A stretch of 63,105 nucleotides of DNA from Bacillota bacterium (GTDB lineage: Bacteria; Bacillota; UBA4882; UBA8346): contig JAEZJK010000110.1 of assembly GCA_023415835.1 (NCBI GenBank), positions 1-63,105 of the forward strand. The letters run 5' to 3'. Position numbers and translations under genes: made by a program. Every line of letters begins with the position of its first letter. Position 1 is the stretch's first letter. Shown in pieces: positions 43,052 through 52,428 of the stretch. Under the pieces are notes generated by a model. The model had not been told where the DNA came from, did not search any database, and saw only the letters and a program-made list of their open reading frames with translations.

Positions 43052-45577
43052 ATGAAGATTAAACTAATCCAAACCGCATCAATTTCTCTAAATCACTTAC
43101 GTGACAAAAGTATTAAATGTTTAAAAAAAGTACTTTTATTAGAGAAAGCCTTACGTCAACGTTTATCAATATCATTAACTAAGTTATCAAAATCCGTTTT
43201 GCCAATTTACGATCAGATAAAATCCTATTACCTAAAGTATCAGGCAAAATTTCCCCAATTACCTCCATCTTACAAACCATGGGGAAAAGCAGCCGGCTTG
43301 ATATTGACTATTTATTTAGCTCTTAAGATCTTGGCCTGGATTATTCCCCTTCCGGAAGCGGACCTTTGGCGTCCCTCTTCGACGCTGGTCTTTGACAGGG
43401 ACGGCGGATTGCTTCATGTTTATCTCTCCACCGATGATATGTGGCGGATCCAAACTCCGCTCAACCAGATATCGCCCTACCTTCAAAAATCCCTGATCAC
43501 CTATGAAGATCGCTGGTTCTATCTACACCCGGGCATAAACCCGTTTGCCTTGTTTCGGGCTGTTAGGCAAAACCACCGTTCCCGCAAAATAATCTCCGGC
43601 GGTTCCACCCTTACGATGCAGATCGCCCGGATGATGGAACCCAAAAAAAGGACCTTGGTAAATAAGTCACTGGAAGCGCTACGCGCTTTCCAGCTTGAAC
43701 TTCGTTACAGCAAACGCCAACTGTTGGAGGTGTATTTTAATATTGCGCCTTACGGAGGGAATATCGAAGGAGTGGCCGCCGCCGCCTGGCTTTATTTCGG
43801 TAAGGAACCTTCACAGCTAAGCTTGAGCGAAGCGGCTTTACTGACTGTCATTCCCAACTCTCCCAACGCCAACCGGCCTGATCTTCATCCTAAACAAGCT
43901 GTTATAGGCCGTAATTTAGTATTAAAACAATTATTAAACCAACAACAGGTTTCACTTAAAGAATATCGCGAAGCTGCTGCTGAAACTATCAATTTTAGCC
44001 GTCAAGATTTACCAAAAGTAGCGCCTCACTTTTGCCGGGACTTGATGCTAAAGTATAACCAAGCCAGGTTATATACCACCCTAAACCGCCATTATCAGCA
44101 GATTGCCGAAGACTTACTCCGGATCCATCTGAACCGGCTTGCTGCGGAAGGCATTACCAACGGGGCCATTGTGGTGATTGATAATGAAACCCACGAGATT
44201 TTATCCATGGTGGGTTCGGGTGATTTTTATGACGACTACAATAATGGGCAAGTTAACGGCGCCACCGCCCCACGCTCCCCCGGCTCAGCCTTAAAACCGT
44301 TCATTTATGGGCTGGCGATTGAAAAAGGGCTCATCTCTCCTGCTCACTATCTAGAAGATGTCCCCACCGACTTTTCGGGATATGCGCCTGAAAATTATGA
44401 TCGGACTTTTAACGGTATGATCTCCGCCCGGGCGGCCTTGGAACGTTCCCTGAATCTCCCGGCGATCGCCCTGGAACAGGCCCTCGGGGAGAAAGGCCTC
44501 TATTGGCTATTGCATGAGGCTAATGTAGCGTCGCTCCGTAGCCGTAACCATTACGGACTCTCAATAGCCATCGGCGGTTGTGAAATTAATTTGCTTGATC
44601 TTTCCATTTTGTACTCGTGTATGGCCTCAGGAGGCCAACTGGTCCGGCCCCGTTCCCTCAAAGCCGAACGGGAAAGCGCCGCTGTCGAAATTTTTCAACC
44701 CGGGACCGCATATATCATTACGGATATCCTTACCGGGCTCCGCCGTCCCGATCTCCCATCTTGCTGGGAATTCTCCTCACTGCCCCAAGTAGCCTGGAAG
44801 ACGGGAACATCCTATGGTCACCGGGACGCCTGGAGTATCGGATATAACCCCCGTTATACCATTGGCGTCTGGGTAGGCAACTTCAACGGTAAAGGCGCCC
44901 GCAACCTGGTGGGAGCCGAAGTGGCGGCTCCCATCCTTTTCGAACTGATGAACAGCATCTGCCGCAATCGACAGATCCCCTGGTTTAGTCAGCCTCCCTC
45001 GGTTGAAACCAGAGAGGTTTGCGGTTTAAGCGGGCAACTTCCGGGTCCTCATTGCCCAACTCTAGTAAGGGAGTATTATCTACCGGATCGTTCGCCTGAT
45101 AAAATCTGCGAGTGTCATTATGTAGTCGAAGTTGATCTCGCCACCGGGTTCCGGTTGCCCCCAGGCTATGGCGGAGACCGGAAGTCCAAAACCAAAGTCT
45201 ACGTTCAGTATCCACCCAAAGTCGGCACCTGGATGGATAGTTGCGGGTTCAAAGTCGACCGTTTGCCGGAGCTGCTCCCTGATTGGCAGGGTTTGCTTCC
45301 CGGAACTGCGCCGATTATTCGGTCGCCTTCCCTTGATTGCCAATACCGGCTTCGTGAGGGTATTCCCTTGCAGTTTCAAAAGATTTGCTGCGAAGCATCG
45401 GTGGGGAGTGATGTCCAAAGGATCTTTTGGTTCATTGACGGCAAACTCCTGGGTGTGGTCAAGCCGGGAGAACGTTGTTTTTATACTCCCGAAGTGGGCA
45501 AACACAAATTAGTCTGCCAAGATAACCTGGGGCGGTGTACCGAAGTAGATTTAATCATCGAAAAGGCGGATTATTAA
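43052..45577 (+). CDS. pbpC: Penicillin-binding protein 1C
   Basis: Bifunctional class A PBP, 841 residues. An unusually long cytoplasmic N-terminus (about 85 residues, basic) precedes the membrane helix (about 86-102). Then come the GT51 glycosyltransferase (EDRWFYLHPGINP, GGSTLTMQIARMM; about 125-290), the transpeptidase (SPGSALKPF with SxxK, RSLNLPAIAL, KTGTSYGHRDAW; about 360-620) and a C-terminal BiPBP_C-type beta domain (about 750-835), characteristic of PbpC. Forms a two-gene operon with the alpha-2-macroglobulin gene. Convergent with the ABC-F gene, only 4 bases apart, with no visible terminator between. Confidence 0.95.
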   Translation: MKIKLIQTASISLNHLRDKSIKCLKKVLLLEKALRQRLSISLTKLSKSVLPIYDQIKSYYLKYQAKFPQLPPSYKPWGKAAGLILTIYLALKILAWIIPLPEADLWRPSSTLVFDRDGGLLHVYLSTDDMWRIQTPLNQISPYLQKSLITYEDRWFYLHPGINPFALFRAVRQNHRSRKIISGGSTLTMQIARMMEPKKRTLVNKSLEALRAFQLELRYSKRQLLEVYFNIAPYGGNIEGVAAAAWLYFGKEPSQLSLSEAALLTVIPNSPNANRPDLHPKQAVIGRNLVLKQLLNQQQVSLKEYREAAAETINFSRQDLPKVAPHFCRDLMLKYNQARLYTTLNRHYQQIAEDLLRIHLNRLAAEGITNGAIVVIDNETHEILSMVGSGDFYDDYNNGQVNGATAPRSPGSALKPFIYGLAIEKGLISPAHYLEDVPTDFSGYAPENYDRTFNGMISARAALERSLNLPAIALEQALGEKGLYWLLHEANVASLRSRNHYGLSIAIGGCEINLLDLSILYSCMASGGQLVRPRSLKAERESAAVEIFQPGTAYIITDILTGLRRPDLPSCWEFSSLPQVAWKTGTSYGHRDAWSIGYNPRYTIGVWVGNFNGKGARNLVGAEVAAPILFELMNSICRNRQIPWFSQPPSVETREVCGLSGQLPGPHCPTLVREYYLPDRSPDKICECHYVVEVDLATGFRLPPGYGGDRKSKTKVYVQYPPKVGTWMDSCGFKVDRLPELLPDWQGLLPGTAPIIRSPSLDCQYRLREGIPLQFQKICCEASVGSDVQRIFWFIDGKLLGVVKPGERCFYTPEVGKHKLVCQDNLGRCTEVDLIIEKADY

Positions 45578-45581
45578 AAGG

Positions 45582-47138
45582 CTAAACCACCTTAGTAGTC
45601 CATTCTTCCACATTCCAAACATCAGTAACCCAGTCCTCGTAAAATTCCGGTTCATGGCTGACAATAACGATTGAACCTTTAAACTCCCGCAATGCTTTTT
45701 TCAACTCGGCCTTAGCGTCCACGTCCAGGTGATTGGTGGGTTCATCCAAAACCAGCCAGTTGACTTCCCTTAACATCAACTTGCATAGCCTTACCTTGGC
45801 GTTTTCGCCGCCGCTCAAAACCATCATTTGAGTATTAATATGTTCTTTGGTCAGGCCGCAACCGGCCAAAGCCCCACGGGCTTCGGCATTACTCAACCCC
45901 GGAAATTCGTCCCACAATTCTTCCAAAGCGGTCTTGTTATTAAACCGGCCCGACTCTTGTTCAAAATAACCCGGCGTCACAAATTGGTCCAAAGTCACCA
46001 CTCCCGCCACCGGTTTTTGAATTCCCAATAAAGTTTTTAATAAAGTTGATTTGCCGATCCCATTAACCCCTTTGATCGCTACTTTTTTCCCTCGCTCCAG
46101 GGACAAACCCAACGGTTTAGTAAGGGGTTCCTGATAACCGATGACCAGATCCACGGCTTGAAAAACATATTTACCGGTAGCCCGGGCTTCCCTGAATTTG
46201 AAGGTGGGTTTCAACCTCACCCGGTCTTTTTCGATCAAATCCATTTTATCCAGTTTCTTTTGCCTACTCTTAGCCAAGTTGGCAGTAGCGGCCCTGGCTT
46301 TGTTACGGGCTACGAAATCTTCGAGCCGTTCGATCTCCTTTTGTTGCTTTTCATAAGCCTTCTGGTTCTGTACTTTCTTTAGTTCATACATTTGCTGAAA
46401 ATCCTCATAATTACCCGCATACCTTGTCAATACGGCGTTTTCAACATGATAGATTACGTTAATGACATCATTTAAGAACGGAGTATCATGGGAGACTAAG
46501 ATAAAACTATTTTCATAATTCTTCAGGTAATTCTTCAACCAGGCGATATGTTCGACGTCGAGAAAGTTGGTGGGCTCGTCCATAATCAGGATCATTGGGT
46601 TTTCCAGCAACAGCTTAGTCAATAGTACCTTGGACCGTTGTCCGCCGCTAAGATCGGTTACCTCCCGGTCGAGGCCAATTTCGCCCAATCCCAAACCATT
46701 GGCTACTTCTTCAATCTTGGCGTCCAGGTAATAAAAGCCGTTATGCTCCAGAGTGCTTTGGATTTCACCTACATCCTCCATCAGCGCCTCAAGTTCTTTC
46801 TCGGAAGCTACCGCCATCTTCTCATAGATCTGTTGCATTTCTTCTTCCAGATCGAACATATATTGAAACGCTTCCCTTAATACTTCCCGAATGGTCTTGC
46901 CTTTGGCCAAGGCGGTATGTTGATCGAGATAGCCGGTGGTAATCCAGTTGCACCACTCGATTTTTCCCTCGTCGGGCATTAGCTTGCCGGTAATGATATT
47001 TAGGAAGGTGGATTTACCTTCCCCATTGGCCCCGACCAATCCCACATGCTCCCCTTTGAGCAGCCGGAATGAAGCGTTTTCCAGAATTTTGCGGGCCCCA
47101 AAACCATGACTGACATTTTCAACTGTTAAGATACTCAT
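45582..47138 (-). CDS. ABC-F family ribosome-associated ATPase
   Basis: Soluble twin-ATPase protein of the ABC-F class, 518 residues, without membrane segments. Two nucleotide-binding domains: Walker A GANGEGKST and GVNGIGKST, signature LSGGQRSKV and LSGGENAKV, Walker B LIMDEPTNFLDVEH and LVLDEPTNHLDVDA. The domains are joined by the P-site linker helices (about 235-320, rich in K/E/Q). ABC-F proteins enter the ribosomal E site to rescue stalled or antibiotic-bound ribosomes. Sequence pattern and length resemble YkpA/YbiT housekeeping types rather than a dedicated resistance factor. Confidence 0.93.
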   Translation of the reverse strand: MSILTVENVSHGFGARKILENASFRLLKGEHVGLVGANGEGKSTFLNIITGKLMPDEGKIEWCNWITTGYLDQHTALAKGKTIREVLREAFQYMFDLEEEMQQIYEKMAVASEKELEALMEDVGEIQSTLEHNGFYYLDAKIEEVANGLGLGEIGLDREVTDLSGGQRSKVLLTKLLLENPMILIMDEPTNFLDVEHIAWLKNYLKNYENSFILVSHDTPFLNDVINVIYHVENAVLTRYAGNYEDFQQMYELKKVQNQKAYEKQQKEIERLEDFVARNKARAATANLAKSRQKKLDKMDLIEKDRVRLKPTFKFREARATGKYVFQAVDLVIGYQEPLTKPLGLSLERGKKVAIKGVNGIGKSTLLKTLLGIQKPVAGVVTLDQFVTPGYFEQESGRFNNKTALEELWDEFPGLSNAEARGALAGCGLTKEHINTQMMVLSGGENAKVRLCKLMLREVNWLVLDEPTNHLDVDAKAELKKALREFKGSIVIVSHEPEFYEDWVTDVWNVEEWTTKVV

Positions 47139-47159
47139 GTTACCTCGTAAGATAGTTAA

Positions 47160-47509
47160 TATTTAATATAACAATCGTGCTCGTACTCAGTGATTCGTTA
47201 CGCGTTATGCGTTCAACGTTACGCGGGAAAACACTTAAATTACGTTTGAACATAATGCGGAAGACGACACTAGTTTAGTATGTCTTTTCGATTAACCTTA
47301 ACTCCAAACCTCTAATTTAACCAACAATACTTTCAACCTAATACATATAAAAGTCTTTAGAATTACCTGACCAACTATCCACTTATAACGCGAAACCTAT
47401 TTATACTAACATGATAACCAGCAATGCGTAACGCGGTACGTTTAACGCGTAACGGTTATATATCCTGCCTCTTACCTCACGCCTCATATCTTGCCTATTG
47501 CCCATTGCC
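47160..47509. repeat. Spacer with inverted GTTACGCG-type repeats
   Basis: Near 47195-47230 the sequence repeats CGTTACGCGTTATGCGTT and ACGTTACGCG. Near 47424-47456 the complement appears (GCGTAACGCGGTACG, AACGCGTAACG). Together they make a loose inverted repeat about 250 bases apart. Next to it, TGCCT/TTACCTC words repeat up to the topB stop codon. No gene is seen. It looks like a decayed mobile or low-complexity spacer. Confidence 0.45.
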
Positions 47510-49699
47510 TTATGCCTTATCTTGCTTCAACTTCGCCAACGCATCCGCCAATGCCGTATTCAACGGTTCATTTCCTTTTTGTTCCCGGATAAACTGTTGC
47601 ACTTCACGTTTGTTTGCTTTATCTCCTTCCCCATCCCGGCGTTTGGTAAAGGCGGAGAGTTTCTCCCGATAACCGCAAGCGCAAAAGAATAACTTGCCCT
47701 CACCCTCGCCCCGGAGTTCCATTCGCTTGTGGCACTGCGGGCAGCGGGCGTTTGTAGTTTGAGAAATACCCTGGCGATAGCCGCATTCCCGGTCTTGGCA
47801 GACATACATCTCGCCCCGCTTGCCTTTGACTTGCAATAAAAATTTCCCACAATTCGGACATTTGGTACGGGTCAGGTTATCGTGCTTGAATGTTTGACTG
47901 CCGCCGGTTACTGTTTTAACTAGTTGAGCGGCATAACCTCGAATATTGGTAAGAAAATTGCTGCTACCGGTCTGGCCTTTGCTGATCTCGGTCAGTTGCT
48001 GTTCCCACTTGGCGGTCAGTTCCGCTGATTTCAACTCCGGCGGCACCAAACCGATTAACTGGATCCCTTTGGATGTCGGATGGATTTCTTTCCCATTTCG
48101 TTCGAGATAGAATGAATTGAATAATTTTTCGATAATCTCCGCCCGGGTGGCCGGCGTCCCGAGCCCGCTGGTATTCTCAAGCACTTCTCTAAGCTCATCA
48201 TCGGCGATGGTTTTTCCGGGATGTTCCATTGCTGAAAGGAGTGTGGCTTCGGTATATCTGGCGGGAGGCTTTGTTTTAGCGGCGACCGGTTTTACGGCCA
48301 AGATCTTTAAAAGATCCCCCTGTTTTACTTCAGGAAGGGATTGGTCCTGATCCTGGTCGTCCCTTTCATCATCCATACTGCCCAGGCCATCATAAACTCC
48401 CCGCCATCCTTTATTTTTTATGATTTTTCCTTTAGCGAAGAAGGTTTCCCCGCCAGCTTCCATTTTGACCGTGGTTTGTTCATATTCGAAGGGCGCCGAC
48501 AATACGGCCAGGAAACGTTTAACGATTAGATCATAAACTTTAAGTTCATCACTGCTTAATTTGGAAAGATATACCGGTTCCTCCGTCGGAATAATAGCGT
48601 GATGATCGGTGACTTTGGAGTTATCGACCAGCCTCTTGCCAGGATTGATTTTCGATTTTAAAATCAGACGCGCTATTTCAGAGTAAGGTCCTATGGAAAT
48701 GCTTTTCAACCGTTCCGGTAAGGTCGGGACGATATCTTCGCTAAGATAGCGGGAATCGGTCCGAGGATAGGTAACCAGCTTGTGATTCTCGTAAAGCTGT
48801 TGCATAATGGCAGAGGTTGTTTTGGCGGAAAAACCATATCTCCGGTTAGCGTCCCGTTGCAGTTCGGTCAGATCATAGGCGAGGGGCGGTAGTTCTTTTT
48901 TGGCTTCCTTTTTAACTTCGCTAATTGTTCCAGTTGCTCCGTTGTTGATTTTACCAAGGATCTGATCGACCCGTTGGCGGTCGAAGATCCTGGTTTGGCC
49001 GCTCGCTCGGTCCTGCCATAGTAATGTAAACCCGTTAACCGTCAGGTTAACGATCCAGTAATCTTTAGGAATAAATCGTTTGATCTCTTCTTCTCGCGCC
49101 ACCACCAGCGCTAAGGTAGGAGACTGGACCCGTCCGGCGGAAAGTTGAGCGTTATATTTACAGGTAAGCGCCCGGGTGACATTTAGCCCCACCAACCAGT
49201 CGGCTTCGGCCCGGCATTCGGCGGCGGCATATAACCGTTCGTATTCTTTTCCCGGTTTTAAATTGGCGAACCCTTCCTTAATGGCCCGTTCGGTTTGGGA
49301 CGAAATCCAGAGCCTTTTGATGGGTTTATGCCAACCAACCTTCTTGATAATCCAACGCGCCACCAATTCGCCTTCCCGTCCGGCGTCGGTGGCAATGATC
49401 AACTCCTCAAGCTCCGGCAGTTTCATCAAGTTTTTTATGGCCCCGAACTGTTTGGCGGTTTCCCGGATTATCACCAGTTCCATCTTAGCTGGCAACATCG
49501 GCAGGTCTTCCAGTTTCCAGGTTTTATACTTCTCATCGTATTTTTCAGGATCGGCCAAAGTCACCAAATGCCCCAAAGCCCAGGTAACAATATATTTCGA
49601 TCCGATAAAACAGCCGTTACCATTTTGATTGCATTGTAAAACCTTGGCAATTTCCCTGCCGACCGACGGCTTTTCGGCCAGCACTAAACTCTTACCCAT
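47510..49699 (-). CDS. topB: DNA topoisomerase III
   Basis: Type IA topoisomerase that decatenates and relaxes DNA through single-strand passage, 729 residues. TOPRIM domain (VLAEKPSVGREIAKVL, ATDAGREGELVARWI), the active-site tyrosine region LVTYPRTDSRYLS (about residues 308-320), then the C-terminal tail with two four-cysteine zinc ribbons (CPNCGKFLL...CQDRECGY and CPQCHKRMEL...FFCACGY). GGAG lies ahead of the ATG. Topo III genes in Bacillota are sometimes on mobile elements, but this one sits among housekeeping genes. Confidence 0.95.
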   Translation of the reverse strand: MGKSLVLAEKPSVGREIAKVLQCNQNGNGCFIGSKYIVTWALGHLVTLADPEKYDEKYKTWKLEDLPMLPAKMELVIIRETAKQFGAIKNLMKLPELEELIIATDAGREGELVARWIIKKVGWHKPIKRLWISSQTERAIKEGFANLKPGKEYERLYAAAECRAEADWLVGLNVTRALTCKYNAQLSAGRVQSPTLALVVAREEEIKRFIPKDYWIVNLTVNGFTLLWQDRASGQTRIFDRQRVDQILGKINNGATGTISEVKKEAKKELPPLAYDLTELQRDANRRYGFSAKTTSAIMQQLYENHKLVTYPRTDSRYLSEDIVPTLPERLKSISIGPYSEIARLILKSKINPGKRLVDNSKVTDHHAIIPTEEPVYLSKLSSDELKVYDLIVKRFLAVLSAPFEYEQTTVKMEAGGETFFAKGKIIKNKGWRGVYDGLGSMDDERDDQDQDQSLPEVKQGDLLKILAVKPVAAKTKPPARYTEATLLSAMEHPGKTIADDELREVLENTSGLGTPATRAEIIEKLFNSFYLERNGKEIHPTSKGIQLIGLVPPELKSAELTAKWEQQLTEISKGQTGSSNFLTNIRGYAAQLVKTVTGGSQTFKHDNLTRTKCPNCGKFLLQVKGKRGEMYVCQDRECGYRQGISQTTNARCPQCHKRMELRGEGEGKLFFCACGYREKLSAFTKRRDGEGDKANKREVQQFIREQKGNEPLNTALADALAKLKQDKA

Positions 49700-49737
49700 A
49701 GATGATTCTCCAATCCTAAAAAGTAATTATTCAGCCA

Positions 49738-49798
49738 GAGAGACTCAGAGACACAAAGACTCAAAGAAACATTCTCTGTGCCTTTGTGTCTCATTGGC
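49738..49798. repeat. GAGACACAAAG inverted repeat
   Basis: GAGACACAAAG pairs perfectly with CTTTGTGTCTC 24 bases later, inside a stretch rich in GAGACTC/CTCTGTG words. A related phrase (CACAGAGACGCTAAGACGCAG) occurs at 53888-53908 after the pectate-lyase gene. Such words are common dispersed spacer repeats; here the hairpin may also end engB transcription. Confidence 0.55.
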
Positions 49799-49799
49799 A

Positions 49800-50381
49800 T
49801 TAAAGGTTCTCGCTAATCCGTTCCCAGATCTCATTCCGTCCCTGTTTGGTCTCGGCCGAGAAAGGAATCAACGGAACTCCCTCATTCAACTCAAGGGTTT
49901 TCCGGATATCTTGCAACCGTTGATGCGCTTGGTTGCGGGATATTTTATCCAACTTGGTGGCCACCACCACGTTCGGTTTATGCTGATCTGTCAGCCATTG
50001 ATACATGGTTTGATCGTCGGCGGACGGGGTATGCCGGATATCAACCAACATGATAATCAGTTCTAATTGATTCCGGGTATGCAGATAAGTCTCGATCATT
50101 CTGCCCCAAAACTCTTTTTCAGCTTTGGACACCTTGGCATACCCGTATCCCGGCAAATCGACAAAATACAAACGATGGTCGATCTGATAAAAGTTAAGAC
50201 CCCTGGTCTTACCGGGGGTCGCCGATTCCCTAGCCAGATTTTTACGATTTACCAAGACGTTGATGAGCGAAGACTTACCCACATTGGATCGGCCCACCAA
50301 GGCGATCTCCGGTAAATTATGATTGGGATATTGTTCCGGCTTAAATGCCGTCAGTTCATACGAGGCGGATTTAATCTCCAT
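49800..50381 (-). CDS. engB: Ribosome biogenesis GTPase YsxC/EngB
   Basis: Essential small GTPase for 50S subunit assembly, 193 residues from ATG 50381 (AAGGAG six bases upstream; the frame is open to a TTG eight codons earlier). G motifs: GRSNVGKSSLIN (G1), TPGKTRG (G2), VDLPGYGYA (G3), VATKLDK (G4) and IPFSAETKQG (G5). Typical length and order for the family. Confidence 0.95.
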   Translation of the reverse strand: MEIKSASYELTAFKPEQYPNHNLPEIALVGRSNVGKSSLINVLVNRKNLARESATPGKTRGLNFYQIDHRLYFVDLPGYGYAKVSKAEKEFWGRMIETYLHTRNQLELIIMLVDIRHTPSADDQTMYQWLTDQHKPNVVVATKLDKISRNQAHQRLQDIRKTLELNEGVPLIPFSAETKQGRNEIWERISENL

Positions 50382-50458
50382 ATTAGGCTCCTTTTTTGTA
50401 GGCAAGAATCGCGAGTGAGTAGGCTGTCATTCCCAATTACCCCTTGCCTTTACAATAT

Positions 50459-51562
50459 CTAAACAGTAAAATCAAAAGTATCTTCGCTAAGGTTATTTTC
50501 CGGTTCGAGGAAATATTCATTCACAATTTTAACAGCCAACCTTCCGGCCAACCACATTCCGGTATTACCGTTGGTCATGATTACCACTCCGTTTTTACTG
50601 TCCTTACCGGTAATCATCATACTGCAATAATAGTAATTATTTCCCCAATGCCAAAAGAAATCCTCGTTTGGAGCTTTCAAAATACCGATCCCTAATCCCC
50701 AGTAAATATTCTTTTCCCGTTTAACCATCGGGGTCAACATCAGGGCTACGGTTTCCGGTTTAAGCAGTGTCGGGCGACAGATTTCCTGATTAAATTTGGC
50801 CATATCAACCGGGTTGGTCAGTAAACTATAAGCGGCATTGGCCTTCAATTTGGAGAAGGGAAAGGGGTTTCCCGCTTCATGGCCGTACGCCATTAACGGC
50901 TCCAATTCATCTTTAAAAACAAACGAACTTGATTTCATCCCCAATGGTTGAATAATTTCCCGATCCATAAATTCCGCAAAAGGCATCTCTGTTACATCCT
51001 CGATCACTTGTTGCAGATACCTAAACCCGGCCCCCGAATATGAATAAAGCGATCCGGGCCTGAAATAAACGCGCCTGTCCTTACCGTCCGATTCATTGGA
51101 TAGGCCGGATGTGTGGTTGAGCACCATCCGGAGGGTGATCTGATCGGCATATTTTTGGTTAGGTAAATACGGCCGTTTCAGATACTTATTTAGCGGCTCG
51201 TCCAAGGAAAACACGCCTCTCTCAACCAGGATCAATGCCGCATAAGCCGTTAAAGTTTTACTTAGGGAAGCGCCCTGAAACACCGTTGTTTCTTCCACCG
51301 GTTCGTCAGTCCGGCTATTTTTTACTCCGTATGCCCGGGAATAGAGTGTTTTTTGATCCTTGAAGATCACCATCGCTAAACCGGGGACCCGATGTTGCCT
51401 CATCTCAGTTGTAATGTATGAATCTAAAACGGTATAATCCGTCTCTTCCACCGCTAATAAGGTAACAAGGGCTGGGGTTAGACAGAGGGAAACCAGGAAT
51501 AAAACCATTAGGATTAACCGAGTTGGTTTTTTTAGGACAAAACGCTTTCGATGATAGTTCAT
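50459..51562 (-). CDS. Class-C beta-lactamase-fold serine hydrolase
   Basis: Secreted or membrane-anchored serine hydrolase of the AmpC/D-Ala-D-Ala-carboxypeptidase/EstB fold, 367 residues. An N-terminal hydrophobic signal-anchor (about 14-36) precedes the catalytic SLSK (SxxK) in QGASLSKTLTAY and the Tyr motif YSYSGAGF in place of YxN. A third-motif region is HWGNNYYYC. Family members are penicillin-binding esterases or peptidases; true beta-lactamase activity should not be assumed. Monocistronic, between engB and a small cysteine-rich gene. Confidence 0.88.
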   Translation of the reverse strand: MNYHRKRFVLKKPTRLILMVLFLVSLCLTPALVTLLAVEETDYTVLDSYITTEMRQHRVPGLAMVIFKDQKTLYSRAYGVKNSRTDEPVEETTVFQGASLSKTLTAYAALILVERGVFSLDEPLNKYLKRPYLPNQKYADQITLRMVLNHTSGLSNESDGKDRRVYFRPGSLYSYSGAGFRYLQQVIEDVTEMPFAEFMDREIIQPLGMKSSSFVFKDELEPLMAYGHEAGNPFPFSKLKANAAYSLLTNPVDMAKFNQEICRPTLLKPETVALMLTPMVKREKNIYWGLGIGILKAPNEDFFWHWGNNYYYCSMMITGKDSKNGVVIMTNGNTGMWLAGRLAVKIVNEYFLEPENNLSEDTFDFTV

Positions 51563-51804
51563 TGTCTTCTATTAACCTTACTTTATAGTTTTTCTTTTTT
51601 ATTTTAGAATCATCGCGCCGATATTACAAGAAGATCGAACTAATTTTACAAGATTGTTAAAGGAGTATCGTTTTATTTATTAGTTTTCAATCGAGTATGG
51701 GTTAATTAAAGATAAAAACCGAAGAAATCTAGGTTATTATGCGAGTTGAGATTTAATCCAACCCAATAATATCCAACTTATAGCTTTGGTAAGAGGAACC
51801 GGCT

Positions 51805-52242
51805 TTAAGGTTCTGGGCTAATCCCAACCGCCTTTAGATCCTCCCTGGCTACGATCTCGTCTAAAATCTCGGCTGCTTTCAAAATCACCAACCTGCACTT
51901 GGTTTCCTCATTACGGTATTTGGCCTTTAAAGGGGCGCAGTCGGTCTCGCCCATTTCCCGGCGATACTTATCAATAAGCTCTTTGGTCATTTCTTTAATT
52001 TTACTGCTTTCATGGGCCCGTTCCTTCACGTATAACCGGCCGAGGACCATGATCGCCGCGGTTATCGCCCCGCAGTCCCCCTCAATAGCCATTCCGCCGC
52101 CGAAACCTGCTGCCAACTTCAATGTTTCTTTATCCAAACCAAGATGATAAACTTGGTTTGCCCCGGCCAAAATCGTTTCCGCGCAGTTATAATCCTCAGC
52201 CATACCAAACCCTGATTTGATTAAATCAGCCAACATCATCAA
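51805..52242 (-). CDS. C_GCAxxG_C_C family protein
   Basis: A 145-residue protein with the pattern that names the family: NCAETILAGA, then GFGGGMAIEGDCGAITAAIMVLG, then a late DCAPLK and TKCR. The four spaced cysteines suggest metal or redox binding. Function is not established; these genes are common in anaerobic bacteria near oxidoreductases or transport genes. No partner is evident here. GGAAGG is upstream of two adjacent ATG codons. Confidence 0.85.
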   Translation of the reverse strand: MMMLADLIKSGFGMAEDYNCAETILAGANQVYHLGLDKETLKLAAGFGGGMAIEGDCGAITAAIMVLGRLYVKERAHESSKIKEMTKELIDKYRREMGETDCAPLKAKYRNEETKCRLVILKAAEILDEIVAREDLKAVGISPEP

Positions 52243-52428
52243 TCATCCTTCCCGCTTTTCGTCTTGCCAAATAGCTGTTTAAACCGGGTGATCATGTTTA
52301 AAGAAATCTTTGAATGAACAAAAGTGATTGTTACAATTATAACATTTTTCGGTTTAATTTCTAAACTCGGTTTTGACGGAAAGGATCTGACATCAACTCG
52401 GCGAAAGCTTTATTGGGGAGTGATCGAT

